Origin: Lutibacter sp. HS1-25
GTDB lineage: Bacteria > Bacteroidota > Bacteroidia > Flavobacteriales > Flavobacteriaceae
DNA length: 48,187 nt
Assembly (NCBI RefSeq): GCF_004121075.1
Contig: NZ_RHLN01000024.1
Span: 1-48,187 of the forward strand
Direction of reading: 5' to 3'
Position 1 is the stretch's first letter; each line of letters starts with the position of its first letter. Below the pieces are notes generated by a model that had not been told where the DNA came from, ran no database searches, and saw only the letters and a program-made list of their open reading frames with translations. The position numbers and the translations under genes are program-made. Positions 1-7,892 of the stretch are shown one piece after another.

Positions 1-530
1 TATTCCCACATCGCTTCCAATTGTTCTGCCATTTTCTCTTTGCGCGTCTTGATGGAATTGCCCCAAACAAAGGTATATCTCCCTGCTATAGACTCTATTT
101 TTGTACCATCTGTAAATACTTCTTTGAGGGTGACAAGTCCTTCTTCTGCTAAAAGTAAAACAACTTGTTTAAAAATGTCTTTAAAAATAGTCTTCAGTTT
201 TTTACTGCGAAAACGTGCAATAGTATTATGGTCTGCAACTTGTTGCGCAGCAAGCCACATAAAGTTGATGTTCTCTCGCATCGCCTTTTCTATCTTACGG
301 CTAGAATAGGTATTATCCATATAGGCATAGACCATTACCTTGAGCATCATTTTTGGATGGTAACTTGGTTTTCCTTCTTTACTATATTCTTCTACCAGCA
401 AACTTAAGTCGAGTTGCTCAACTATTCCATTGACTATTCGAACAGGATGATCATCAGCAATAAGCTCTTCAATAGAAGGTGGAAAAAGCCAATTTTGCTG
501 TTGATTATAGGATTGAAAATTTGTATTCAT
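1..530 (-). CDS. IS1182-type transposase, 5' part only (cut by left edge)
   Basis: Read on the minus strand from ATG at 530-528, an open frame runs without stop to base 1 (about 176 residues). It begins MNTNFQSYNQQQNWLFPPSI and continues with a DUF772-like N-terminal domain: a segment around ADDHPVRIVNGIVEQLD, then SYHPKMMLKVMVYAYMD, SSRKIEKAMRENINFMWL, and DHNTIARFRSKKL. This order is typical of IS1182/IS5-group transposases. The first catalytic Asp is probably that in EVFTDGTKIES. The catalytic C-terminal half lies outside the window, so intactness cannot be judged. TATCTTTA, one base off the -7 consensus, lies about 30 nt upstream. The IS end should fall between 531 and about 597, before the terminator of the next gene, but no terminal inverted repeat can be defined from one end. 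Confidence 0.85.
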   Translation of the reverse strand, partial: MNTNFQSYNQQQNWLFPPSIEELIADDHPVRIVNGIVEQLDLSLLVEEYSKEGKPSYHPKMMLKVMVYAYMDNTYSSRKIEKAMRENINFMWLAAQQVADHNTIARFRSKKLKTIFKDIFKQVVLLLAEEGLVTLKEVFTDGTKIESIAGRYTFVWGNSIKTRKEKMAEQLEAMWE

Positions 531-590
531 ATCTTTGATTATCAATACCTAAAGATACAAAATGACCGATTTTTATACAAATCATTTAAT

Positions 591-618
591 AAAAAAACCG
601 CCTCAGGTTATGAGACGG
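591..618 (-). terminator. Rho-independent terminator of the YqhD operon
   Basis: On the minus strand CCGTCTC, a 7-nt loop and GAGGCGG form a 7-bp stem (one U-G pair; arms 612-618 and 598-604) followed by seven T residues (591-597). It lies 27 nt beyond the stop of the aldehyde reductase and separates the operon from the insertion sequence. Confidence 0.8.
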
Positions 619-644
619 CTTCTTTCTATTTTCACAATAAGTTT

Positions 645-1805
645 TTAATAACTCATTGTTACTATTTTTTCAACAAGTTCAGGTGTTACTTTTCCTTTTT
701 CACCTATCCCTTTCCAACCTCTTTTTTCAAAACGTTTCGAAATAATTTCAGCAGTTCCTTTGTAATCTTTGGTATAATCAGAAAGTTTTGTATCTATTCC
801 TAATGAATGGAAAAATTGAGTTGTTTTTTCAATTCCAGCCAATGCTTTTTCTTGTAAATTTCCTTCGGTAACATTCCAAACTCGCTCAGCATATTGGGCA
901 AGTTTTTCTTGTTTATCTTCTAAGTTTACTGTGTAATGACTTTTGGTAATTATTGCCAATGTACGAGCGTGATCTATGCCGTACAAAGCTGTTAATTCGT
1001 GCCCAATCATATGAATTGCCCAATCAGACGGAACTCCTTTTTGAATCAAACCATTTAAGGCCATTGTGCAACTCCACATAAAATTTGAAGATGCATTGTA
1101 ATCAAATTCATCTTTTAACATTGTTGGTGCAATTTCAACCAAAGTTTGCATAATGCTTTCAGCAAAACGATCTTGTAATTTTGCATCAACAGAGTAGGTC
1201 ATATATTGTTCCATTACGTGTGTAAAAGCATCTGCTAATCCGTTTGCAATTTGACGTTTTGGAATGGATTTTACCACCTGCGGATCTAAAATTGAAAACT
1301 GAGGAAACAAACCTGGACCTCCCATAGCAAATTTCTCTTTTGTTTCAGCTCGTGTAATTACAGCGCCCGAATTCATTTCTGAGCCAGTTGCAGGCAATGT
1401 TAAAACAGTTCCAAAAGGCATACCTTTAAAAGTACGTTCGTTATTTACAAGAATGTTCCAAGGATCCAAGCCACCATACAATGCCGCAGAGGCTAAAAAT
1501 TTGGTTCCGTCAATTACAGATCCACCACCAACAGCTAATAAAAAAGTAATCTTTTCTTCTTTAATAATTTTTAAAGCTTTTATTAAAACTTCATATTCAG
1601 GATTTGCTGGGATTCCACCAAATTCAACCACATCAAAATTAGAAAGTGCCGTTGTTACTTGCTCGTAAATTCCGTTCTTTTTAATGCTTCCGCCGCCATA
1701 CAGCATCAATACTTTGGCGTTCTTTGGAATTTCTTTTGAAAGTTTAGAAATTTGATCTTTTCCAAAGATAATTTTAGTCGGATTTTGAAAATCAAAATTA
1801 TTCAT
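645..1805 (-). CDS. yqhD: NADPH-dependent aldehyde reductase / iron-containing alcohol dehydrogenase, YqhD-like
   Basis: 386 residues, the same length class as E. coli YqhD (387), and collinear with it as far as I can recall: MNNFDFQNPTKIIFGKD at the start, YGGGSIKKNG near residue 36, VGGGSVIDGTKF near 92, TLPATGSE near 136. The metal ligands of the family are in place by alignment: D192, H196, H265 and H279. YqhD enzymes reduce short-chain and lipid-peroxidation aldehydes with NADPH in the cytosol; the GGGS near residue 37 is the segment linked to NADPH use. It is the last gene of a minus-strand operon behind the nitroreductase (20-nt gap) and ends in a strong terminator. The family is sure; the substrate is inference. 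Confidence 0.93.
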   Translation of the reverse strand: MNNFDFQNPTKIIFGKDQISKLSKEIPKNAKVLMLYGGGSIKKNGIYEQVTTALSNFDVVEFGGIPANPEYEVLIKALKIIKEEKITFLLAVGGGSVIDGTKFLASAALYGGLDPWNILVNNERTFKGMPFGTVLTLPATGSEMNSGAVITRAETKEKFAMGGPGLFPQFSILDPQVVKSIPKRQIANGLADAFTHVMEQYMTYSVDAKLQDRFAESIMQTLVEIAPTMLKDEFDYNASSNFMWSCTMALNGLIQKGVPSDWAIHMIGHELTALYGIDHARTLAIITKSHYTVNLEDKQEKLAQYAERVWNVTEGNLQEKALAGIEKTTQFFHSLGIDTKLSDYTKDYKGTAEIISKRFEKRGWKGIGEKGKVTPELVEKIVTMSY

Positions 1806-1825
1806 AAGTTGTTGTTTTGAATTAA

Positions 1826-2458
1826 TTACTCAACTACAGTTACTAAATCTTCTGTTGATTTTCTCACTTTTTTAAGGTTTACCAACCAATCTTTATCCGC
1901 ATCTCTGTAACCAATAGGTAATAACACACAACTTCTCAATCCTTTTTCGCGCAAGCCTAAAATTTCATCAACAGCATTTGGGTCAAAACCTTCAATTGGC
2001 GTACAATCTACACCTTCATAAGCGGCAGCAATAATAGCAGCACTAAATGCAATATAAGCTTGTTTTGCAGCGTGGTTAAAGTTTTCTTCAGCATCTTTTT
2101 GCGGATATGAACCTAATAACATTTTTCGGTAATTTTCCCATCCTTCGTTTTTAAACCCACGAACCTCGTTTGTTAAATCAAACATTTTATTAATTCTGTC
2201 TTCGGTATAAGTATCCCAAGCCGCAAAAACCAATAAATGTGAACAATCTGTAATCATAGACTGATTCCAAGCTACAGGTCTAATAGCTTCTTTTATTGCC
2301 TGATTTTTAACTATCAATATTTCAAAAGGCTGTAAACCACTTGATGTTGGTGCCAAACGAGCAGCTTCAATAATATTGTCAATTTTTTCTTCTGATACTT
2401 TTTCACCATTCATTGCTTTTGCTGCGTATCTCCAGTTTAATTTGTCTAATAATTCCAT
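1826..2458 (-). CDS. NfsB-like NAD(P)H nitroreductase
   Basis: 210 residues, the usual length of oxygen-insensitive nitroreductases. The N-terminus LNWRYAAKAMNGEKVSEEKI followed by ARLAPTSSGLQPFEILIV is the FMN-phosphate/Arg-Ser motif region of the NfsB/FMN-reductase family; the conserved GxxxCVLLPIGY near the C-terminus (GLRSCVLLPIGYRD) closes the fold. Members are dimeric cytosolic flavoproteins that reduce nitroaromatics, quinones or flavins with NAD(P)H. It lies between the aldehyde reductase (20-nt gap) and the NAD(P)-binding protein (16-nt gap) in one direction, so it is probably part of the TetR-controlled unit. The physiological substrate is unknown. Confidence 0.92.
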   Translation of the reverse strand: MELLDKLNWRYAAKAMNGEKVSEEKIDNIIEAARLAPTSSGLQPFEILIVKNQAIKEAIRPVAWNQSMITDCSHLLVFAAWDTYTEDRINKMFDLTNEVRGFKNEGWENYRKMLLGSYPQKDAEENFNHAAKQAYIAFSAAIIAAAYEGVDCTPIEGFDPNAVDEILGLREKGLRSCVLLPIGYRDADKDWLVNLKKVRKSTEDLVTVVE

Positions 2459-2474
2459 AATTTTAATTTATTTT

Positions 2475-3140
2475 TTAGTTATCGTTTTTTGAAATTTTTG
2501 TGATTTGATTTGATGTTATGATTTTTTCTGTTGTACTTGAATTTGCCAATTTTACCATTGCCCTAGCAATATCCTTAGCTTCTGTAATTCTATATTTTTT
2601 TAATTTCCCAAGAAATAGAGGTTGAATGATTTTAAAAACCATTAAACCTATTTTTTCAGCAATACGGGTTTCATTTCTATTTCCTCCAATAATTGAAGGT
2701 TGTAAAATATACGTGTTTGCAATATTTTGCTGTAACACATCACGCTCCATTTCGCCTTTGGTTTTGTTATAAAAAATACTGCTTTCAGCATTTGCACCTA
2801 AAGCCGAAACTACCAAAAATGTGTTGATTTTATTTTCTTTTGCCAATTTTGCCGCATTTACAGGAATACCGTAATCTATGGCTTTGTAAACTGTTTTGTC
2901 GGGTGTTTTTTTAGCAGTTGTACCTATACAACAATACACCTCATCACCTGTAAAATGGACTTTAAAACTATTTAATTCAAATAAATTTCCTGTGTATTGT
3001 TTTACTTTTAAAGGCAATCCTTCAATTTTTTTACGTCCAAACAGTTTAATGGTTTCATAGCGTTGATCATTAATCAACAACTGCAACAACAAATTGCCTG
3101 TTAAACCCGAAGCTCCAATAATAATAGCTGTTTTTTTCAT
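2475..3140 (-). CDS. NAD(P)-binding atypical SDR (HTATIP2/TIP30-like)
   Basis: 221 residues. The N-terminus MKKTAIIIGASGLTGNLLLQ carries the glycine-rich Rossmann motif GASGLTG of atypical short-chain dehydrogenases in the HTATIP2/NmrA-like group. VYCCIGTTAKKTPDKTVYKAIDYGIPV is the characteristic second segment of this group, and LVVSALGANAESSIFYNKTKGEME contains the S-x(n)-YNKTK active-site-like tyrosine/lysine. Family members are mostly NADPH-binding proteins of unclear reaction. It is 3 nt downstream of the TetR stop, so almost certainly cotranscribed and perhaps translationally coupled. Role in redox or aldehyde defence is inferred from its neighbours. Confidence 0.85.
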   Translation of the reverse strand: MKKTAIIIGASGLTGNLLLQLLINDQRYETIKLFGRKKIEGLPLKVKQYTGNLFELNSFKVHFTGDEVYCCIGTTAKKTPDKTVYKAIDYGIPVNAAKLAKENKINTFLVVSALGANAESSIFYNKTKGEMERDVLQQNIANTYILQPSIIGGNRNETRIAEKIGLMVFKIIQPLFLGKLKKYRITEAKDIARAMVKLANSSTTEKIITSNQITKISKNDN

Positions 3141-3143
3141 AAC

Positions 3144-3722
3144 TTATAATTTTATACTATCCCAAGCCGATTGAAATGCTTCTTCTAAATGTTTTTCATT
3201 TAAAATAAAATTTTCTTTTTGGTGCATACTTGTTAGAAAAGACAATGGATAAATGGTGTATGCGTACAATAAATAAGGCGAAATCAATTTAATAATTCCC
3301 TTTTGTTGTCCGCGTTCCCATAAATCTAACAATGGTTGTAAATTTTTCAAACCTTCTTGTCGGCTTTTTTCATCAATCATTGGCGTATTGTCGCATTGCG
3401 ATAAAAAGTTTGACTCGTCTATATTGTTCAATCGGTAGTTTGCAATATTTAACCAAACTTGCTTAAAACTGTCTTTAATACTTTGCTCCTTTTCAAAATT
3501 TTGAAATGCATAATTAAAAAATGCTGCCTTTGTTTCTAAATAAAGTTGATTGATTAGGTCTTGCTTATTTTCAAAATAGATGTAAATAGTTGCAGGAGAA
3601 ACCGCTGCCATTTTTGCAATTTTAGACATAGGCGCATCATGAAAACCATTGTTATTCACCAACTGAAGTGTTGCGTTTAACAGGTCGCAGCGTTTTTTAT
3701 CACATTTTTGTCTAATTGCCAT
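3144..3722 (-). CDS. TetR/AcrR-family transcriptional regulator
   Basis: 192 residues. The N-terminal helix-turn-helix is clear: AIRQKCDKKRCDLLNATLQLV, GFHDAPMSKIAKMAAVSPATIYIYFENKQDLINQLY (residues about 25-62), with the usual YIYFENK recognition-helix end. The C-terminal ligand-binding domain is divergent, as expected. It is the first gene of the minus-strand operon with the NAD(P)-binding protein, nitroreductase and aldehyde reductase. A long inverted repeat lies 45-78 nt upstream of its start, across its own promoter, so autorepression relieved by a small electrophile or aldehyde is the simplest model. The ligand cannot be read from the sequence. Confidence 0.93.
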   Translation of the reverse strand: MAIRQKCDKKRCDLLNATLQLVNNNGFHDAPMSKIAKMAAVSPATIYIYFENKQDLINQLYLETKAAFFNYAFQNFEKEQSIKDSFKQVWLNIANYRLNNIDESNFLSQCDNTPMIDEKSRQEGLKNLQPLLDLWERGQQKGIIKLISPYLLYAYTIYPLSFLTSMHQKENFILNEKHLEEAFQSAWDSIKL

Positions 3723-3749
3723 AATACTTTATTTACTGTTTTTCTGAGG

Positions 3750-3757
3750 CAAAGATA
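3750..3757 (-). promoter_or_regulatory. -7 promoter box of the TetR operon
   Basis: TATCTTTG on the minus strand matches the Bacteroidota -7 consensus TAnnTTTG exactly and lies 27 nt before the tetR start. The palindrome at 3767-3800 covers the matching -33 region. Confidence 0.7.
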
Positions 3758-3766
3758 TATAAAATT

Positions 3767-3800
3767 ATTTACAAAACGAACGTTCATTCATTTTGTAAAT
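3767..3800. promoter_or_regulatory. Probable TetR operator (long inverted repeat)
   Basis: Perfect 10-bp arms ATTTACAAAA (3767-3776) and TTTTGTAAAT (3791-3800) flank a 14-bp centre that holds an inner palindrome GAACGTTC (3778-3785). The site sits between divergent tetR and rlmF, over the -33 region of tetR. GAACGTTC-type cores are common in AcrR/TetR operators. Binding by the adjacent regulator is inference. Confidence 0.65.
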
Positions 3801-3828
3801 ATAAAATTATGTTAAAAATTAATTGTAG

Positions 3829-3836
3829 TACTTTTG
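3829..3836 (+). promoter_or_regulatory. -7 promoter box of rlmF
   Basis: TACTTTTG matches TAnnTTTG exactly, 16 nt before the rlmF ATG; the leader would be only about ten bases. Confidence 0.6.
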
Positions 3837-3852
3837 CTGAAGAATCTATTTT

Positions 3853-4758
3853 ATGAAAAATAAAAACAACAATAGTCAACTTCATTCAGAAAACGTACAT
3901 CAAAACGGATATCAATTTTCTGAATTGATTGAAGCGTATCCAACATTAAAAGAATTTGTATTTGTAAATAAATACAATACTGAAACCATTAATTTTGCCG
4001 ATCCAAAAGCGGTAAAAGCATTAAATACCGCTTTGTTGTTTAAGTACTATTATATTGCGTATTGGGATTTTCCAGATGACAATTTGTGCCCGCCTATTCC
4101 GGGTAGAGTAGATTATATTCATCATTTAGCCGATTTATTAAAAAACTCAAATATTACAAAAAATGTAAATATAATTGATGTTGGTGTAGGTGCAAATTGT
4201 ATTTATCCGTTGTTAGGAAATTCAGTATACAGTTGGCGATTTTTAGGAACTGATATTGATAAAAAATCGATAGACAGGGCTGAAAAAATTGTAAAAAAGA
4301 ATGCACTTTCAAAAAGCATTCAATTCAAACAACAAAAAGATGCTACCCAAATTTTTCAAGGAATTTTAAATGAAAACGACAAGTTTTCAGCAACTATGTG
4401 TAATCCGCCATTTTATCGTTCGCAAGAAGAAGCTATGCAAGCAAATGCTCGAAAACTAGCAGGTTTAGGCAATGATGCAAAAGCTCGAAATTTTAGTGGA
4501 AAACAACAGGAATTGTGGTATAAAGGCGGAGAAAAAGCGTTTATTCACACCTATTTATACGAAAGTTCTATGTTTAAAAAACAATGTTTTTGGTACACAA
4601 CCTTGGTTTCTAAAAAAGAAAATGTACAAAGCATGTACGATTCTTTAAGCAAATTAGGTGCAACAGAAATTAAAACCATACCAATGCATCAAGGAAATAA
4701 AGTAACCCGTGTTGTAGCTTGGACTTTTTTAACTGCTGAAGAACAAAGTGCTTGGTAG
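3853..4758 (+). CDS. rlmF: 23S rRNA (adenine(1618)-N6)-methyltransferase RlmF
   Basis: 301 residues, close to E. coli RlmF (about 308). The family signature LCPPIPGRVDYIHHLADLL is present near residue 75, followed by the SAM-binding motif IIDVGVGANCIYPLLG (near 110) and the N6-adenine methylase catalytic motif NPPFYRSQEEA (near 178). RlmF uses SAM to methylate A1618 of 23S rRNA in the large subunit. A charged, Asn-rich N-terminal tail (KNKNNNSQLHSENVHQNG) precedes the core. It is transcribed away from the tetR operon and has its own -7 box. Identification is firm from the two signatures. Confidence 0.95.
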   Translation: MKNKNNNSQLHSENVHQNGYQFSELIEAYPTLKEFVFVNKYNTETINFADPKAVKALNTALLFKYYYIAYWDFPDDNLCPPIPGRVDYIHHLADLLKNSNITKNVNIIDVGVGANCIYPLLGNSVYSWRFLGTDIDKKSIDRAEKIVKKNALSKSIQFKQQKDATQIFQGILNENDKFSATMCNPPFYRSQEEAMQANARKLAGLGNDAKARNFSGKQQELWYKGGEKAFIHTYLYESSMFKKQCFWYTTLVSKKENVQSMYDSLSKLGATEIKTIPMHQGNKVTRVVAWTFLTAEEQSAW

Positions 4759-4919
4759 TTTTTAGAATATTATTTTTGTTGCCATTGTAATACAAAATTG
4801 CAAGAAAAATCATTCAAAAATGTTGTAAGAAATATAAAGGATTTGGTAAAAGTATTGTGTAATTTTATCGCTTATAATTTAAAGTATCATTTATTTTTTT
4901 CTGATTTTAATATACAGCT

Positions 4920-6320
4920 ATGCAAGGGAAGTTTTATTTTACCCTATTACTATTTTTCTTATGTTCTAATATTTTCTCTCAACAAGGAAATTATAAGTTT
5001 AACAACTATGGAAACAGCTCTATGTTACTTTCAGGAAACGTAACTGGTAGTGTTGAAGATATTGCCTTAACTTATTACAATCCAGCTCGTTTAACCGAAT
5101 TACAAAGTACAAAATTTGCATTTAATGCACAGGCATATCAAGCTAGTTCGTATAAATTATCAAATCTTTCTGGCGATCAATCAAGTATAAGCGATAATAA
5201 TTTTGATGGAGTTCCTTCAATTGCAGGAGGTACTTTTAATTTATTTGGCACTCGTTTCGCATATGCTGTTTTATCTAAATCTCGGGTTAATATTGATTTA
5301 AATTACACAAGTAATTTTGAAAATAATGAGCCGTTGGATGTATTTGATTTTATGAACGAATCAACAACTAAAACCAGTTTAAATAATAAAATAAAAGATG
5401 ACTGGCTAGGTTTGACCTGGGCAAAAAAAATAAATGAAAAACTAAGTTTAGGGATTTCGGGTTTTGCTTCAATTTATAAAGAAAGTAACTCGACTCATTT
5501 AAACTTTGTAGAAAAAATCCCAAATGATGGTATTGCATTTTACAACAGTAGTGTTGGGTTTAAACAAGAATCTTATGGGCTGTTTTTTAAATTAGGTGCA
5601 AATTATCAATTTTCAAAGTTTGAATTGGGGTTAAATATGAATTTACCATATTTGGAAATATATAACAAAGGAAAATATAATTATACAAATATAATTGCTG
5701 GTGTAAATCCAGAAAATGATAAGTTTTATGATTATAACTTTAAAGATTTAGAATCTGACCGAAAAGTTCCCTTAGGTATTTCAATAGGTGCTGGGGTACC
5801 CGTAAAAAAAAGTAAATTACATTTAAATCTTGACTATATTTTTGGTTTAAATGCATACAATAGATTAACTATACCACAGTTTGAAACAGGAAATGAAGTA
5901 TTAACTACCGTTTTATTTGAAGAAAAAAGAAATGGCGTTTTTAATTTTGGTGCTGGTTTTGAAATTTTTATGACTGAAAAAATTTCTTCTTTTATTAGTT
6001 TTTCTACCGATTTAAATTCGATTGAAAATAATGCAAACGATTTTATACTTTTTGATAACGGAGAATTGAATAATAATTTTAATGAAAACCTAATCCATTT
6101 TGGTCTAGGAATTGACTCAAAATTAAAATGGGGTAATATTGTTTTTGGTACCACTTTAACAAATGGATCGAGTCGTTTAAATAATGTTAACAAACCTTTA
6201 ATTGATAGTAATACCAAACAATACATTAATTTAAAATACAATCGTTGGCAGTTTATAATTGGTATAGAAATTCCTTTTTTAAATGATAAATTAAAAGAAG
6301 TTACAAAAAAACTAATTTAA
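4920..6320 (+). CDS. FadL-like outer membrane beta-barrel protein
   Basis: 466 residues. A signal peptide (MQGKFYFTLLLFFLCSNIFSQ, cleavage likely after the Ser before QQG) is followed by YYNPARLTE near residue 60, the NPA-type segment at the plug of FadL/TodX/OmpP1 proteins. The rest alternates short hydrophobic/aromatic strands with polar turns and ends in an amphipathic strand (WQFIIGIEIPF), as in an outer membrane barrel. FadL-type channels admit long-chain fatty acids or aromatic hydrocarbons; substrate here is unknown. The ATG at 4920 gives the signal peptide directly. The 161 bases between rlmF and this gene show no clear -7 box. Could also be a PorV-like barrel, but PorV-specific features were not recognised. 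Confidence 0.75.
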   Translation: MQGKFYFTLLLFFLCSNIFSQQGNYKFNNYGNSSMLLSGNVTGSVEDIALTYYNPARLTELQSTKFAFNAQAYQASSYKLSNLSGDQSSISDNNFDGVPSIAGGTFNLFGTRFAYAVLSKSRVNIDLNYTSNFENNEPLDVFDFMNESTTKTSLNNKIKDDWLGLTWAKKINEKLSLGISGFASIYKESNSTHLNFVEKIPNDGIAFYNSSVGFKQESYGLFFKLGANYQFSKFELGLNMNLPYLEIYNKGKYNYTNIIAGVNPENDKFYDYNFKDLESDRKVPLGISIGAGVPVKKSKLHLNLDYIFGLNAYNRLTIPQFETGNEVLTTVLFEEKRNGVFNFGAGFEIFMTEKISSFISFSTDLNSIENNANDFILFDNGELNNNFNENLIHFGLGIDSKLKWGNIVFGTTLTNGSSRLNNVNKPLIDSNTKQYINLKYNRWQFIIGIEIPFLNDKLKEVTKKLI

Positions 6321-6358
6321 TTATTTAAGATCAGGAAAATGTTTGTTGAAAAATTAAA

Positions 6359-6460
6359 ACTGCGTTAGGGATAGCAGCGGCATCCTTTTTTACAATGCAA
6401 CGCAGTGAAATTGTAAAAAAGATATAGCGAAAAGCCCGACCCGATAGGGAACGCCCTAAT
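6359..6460. repeat. Structured flavobacterial-type intergenic repeat
   Basis: Lies between convergent genes. Nested inverted repeats: CTGCGTT (6360-6366) with AACGCAG (6399-6405); TTTTTTACAAT (6386-6396) with ATTGTAAAAAA (6410-6420), both perfect; an outer TTAGGG (6365-6370) with CCCTAA (6454-6459); and a small CCC-GATA-GGG hairpin near 6440-6449. The sequence GTTAGGGAT...GCGGCATCC...AAAGCCCGACCC resembles a GC-richer element that I have seen scattered between genes of many flavobacteria. It may act as a terminator, an RNA such as the Flavo-1 class, or a REP-like mobile element; which one cannot be told here. Confidence 0.7.
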
Positions 6461-6533
6461 AATTAAATTGGTTTTAAATATTAAAATTTACAAAAAATTC
6501 GGCGTCTGGATTCAAGTTTCTAGACTTAAAAAA

Positions 6534-7772
6534 TCAATACCAGCGTTTTTTGTTCTTTTTTGAAGCTTCAGATTTGCGGCCTGGTTTATTTTTACTTTTT
6601 CCTGGAGTTTTATGAACCTCGCGTTTTGCCTTTGGATCTAGCACATACGGATGGTTTTCTTCAACAGGAATCACGGTGTTTAATAACTGCTGAATGCCTT
6701 TGATATAAGGTTTTTCATCTGCAGAACAAAAAGAGAATGATTTACCAGAATTTCCGGCTCTACCAGTTCTACCAATTCTATGCACATAGGTTTCAGAAAT
6801 ATTTGGAATGTCGAAATTGATAACCGCATCTAAATTGTCAATATCTATACCACGAGCAGCAACATCGGTGGCAATTAAGATATTTATTTTACCGTCTTTA
6901 AAGTTATCCAACGCCTTTTCGCGGTCGTTTTGCGTTTTATCTCCGTGAATACTATCTACCTTGTAGCCGTTGCCTTTCAACATTTTTTCGAGCTTGGCAA
7001 TGCCCATTTTGGTACGTCTAAAAATAATAATATTGCCTTCAATATTGTTTCTTAACAAAAACAAACACAGTTCCATTTTATGTTGTTTGTGCACATAAAA
7101 CAACGATTGTTCTACATTTTGCGCTGCAGATGAAGAAGGCGTAGCATTTACAGTTTCAGGCTCTTTTAAAATGGTATTTGCCAATTGCACTACTTTCATT
7201 GGCATAGTTGCTGAAAACAATAAAATTTGTTTTTCAACCGGGCATAAACGTTCAATTTTACGAACATCATCAATAAAACCCATATCCAACATCAAGTCGG
7301 CTTCATCTAAAACTAGGGTCTCAATAAAATCTAAATTTATTACATCTTGTTTGTGTAAATCTAACAACCTACCAGGCGTTGCAACAACTATATCAACACC
7401 TTTATTCAACACATCTTTTTGAGGTTCAATAGAGGTTCCGCCATAAACAACTGTAGTTCTTAAGTTGGTATATTTACCATACACTTTAAAACTCTCGTAT
7501 ATTTGAATTGCCAATTCACGGGTTGGACTCACAATCAACGCTTTTACCTTTTTTCCTTTTTTACCTGCATCTTGTTTGTGAAAAAGCATTTGTAAAATAG
7601 GCAAAGCAAAAGCTGCTGTTTTTCCTGTTCCGGTTTGTGCAGTTGTAATTACATCTTTTTTGGCCAAAACTAAAGGAATTGTTTGCTCCTGCACAGGTGT
7701 AGGCGCGTCGTAATTTTGTTCGGCAATGGCTTTTAAAAGCGGTTTTATGAGTTGTAATTCTTTAAATGGCAT
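6534..7772 (-). CDS. DEAD-box ATP-dependent RNA helicase, RhlE-like
   Basis: 412 residues with all helicase motifs in order: Q motif (YDAPTPVQEQTIP, about 20), AQTGTGKT (about 45), [29 protein letters not shown] (about 155), SATMP, then IIFRRT, ARGIDID and [10 protein letters not shown] in the second RecA lobe. A short basic tail (KTPGKSKNKPGRKSEASKKN) follows, as in RhlE-type enzymes. Such helicases remodel rRNA or mRNA using ATP, often during ribosome assembly and in the cold. A second, similar gene lies at 18499-19776. Start at ATG 7772, 25 nt after a perfect -7 box. Paralog identity within the RhlE/CsdA group is not resolvable. Confidence 0.93.
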   Translation of the reverse strand: MPFKELQLIKPLLKAIAEQNYDAPTPVQEQTIPLVLAKKDVITTAQTGTGKTAAFALPILQMLFHKQDAGKKGKKVKALIVSPTRELAIQIYESFKVYGKYTNLRTTVVYGGTSIEPQKDVLNKGVDIVVATPGRLLDLHKQDVINLDFIETLVLDEADLMLDMGFIDDVRKIERLCPVEKQILLFSATMPMKVVQLANTILKEPETVNATPSSSAAQNVEQSLFYVHKQHKMELCLFLLRNNIEGNIIIFRRTKMGIAKLEKMLKGNGYKVDSIHGDKTQNDREKALDNFKDGKINILIATDVAARGIDIDNLDAVINFDIPNISETYVHRIGRTGRAGNSGKSFSFCSADEKPYIKGIQQLLNTVIPVEENHPYVLDPKAKREVHKTPGKSKNKPGRKSEASKKNKKRWY

Positions 7773-7797
7773 ATGCGTTGTTTATACAATATTTTTG

Positions 7798-7805
7798 CAA
7801 AGATA
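7798..7805 (-). promoter_or_regulatory. -7 promoter box of first DEAD-box helicase gene
   Basis: TATCTTTG on the minus strand, an exact TAnnTTTG match 25 nt before the helicase ATG. Confidence 0.65.
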
Positions 7806-7842
7806 CGGTAAAATAGGCAAGGAGATTTATCAAATTTAAGAC

Positions 7843-7857
7843 TTACATAGTATGTAA
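7843..7857. promoter_or_regulatory. Palindromic operator candidate of the PIN two-gene module
   Basis: TTACATA-G-TATGTAA is a perfect 7-bp inverted repeat around one central base, 15 bp upstream of the -7 box at 7873. Its position over the -33 region of a two-gene unit ending in a PIN nuclease is what an autoregulated toxin-antitoxin operon would show. No binding protein is identified. Confidence 0.55.
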
Positions 7858-7872
7858 TTTTTTTTTATTGAG

Positions 7873-7880
7873 TAATTTTG
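7873..7880 (+). promoter_or_regulatory. -7 promoter box of the PIN two-gene module
   Basis: TAATTTTG matches TAnnTTTG exactly. It overlaps the TTG at 7878 that would otherwise be taken as a start codon, which argues that translation begins at GTG 7893 instead, with a very short leader. Confidence 0.55.
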
Positions 7881-7892
7881 TATTTTAGACAA

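Noticed and set aside
531..597. Terminal inverted repeat of the insertion sequence
   Set aside because: Only one end is in the window, so no repeat can be matched.
4798..5043. 81-codon frame before the FadL-like gene
   Set aside because: Overlaps the FadL-like coding region in another frame, starts at TTG and has no family features.
6504..6525. Hairpin GTCTGGA/TCTAGAC downstream of the first helicase as its terminator
   Set aside because: Short stem with an A-C mismatch on the relevant strand, and the T-run starts several bases later.
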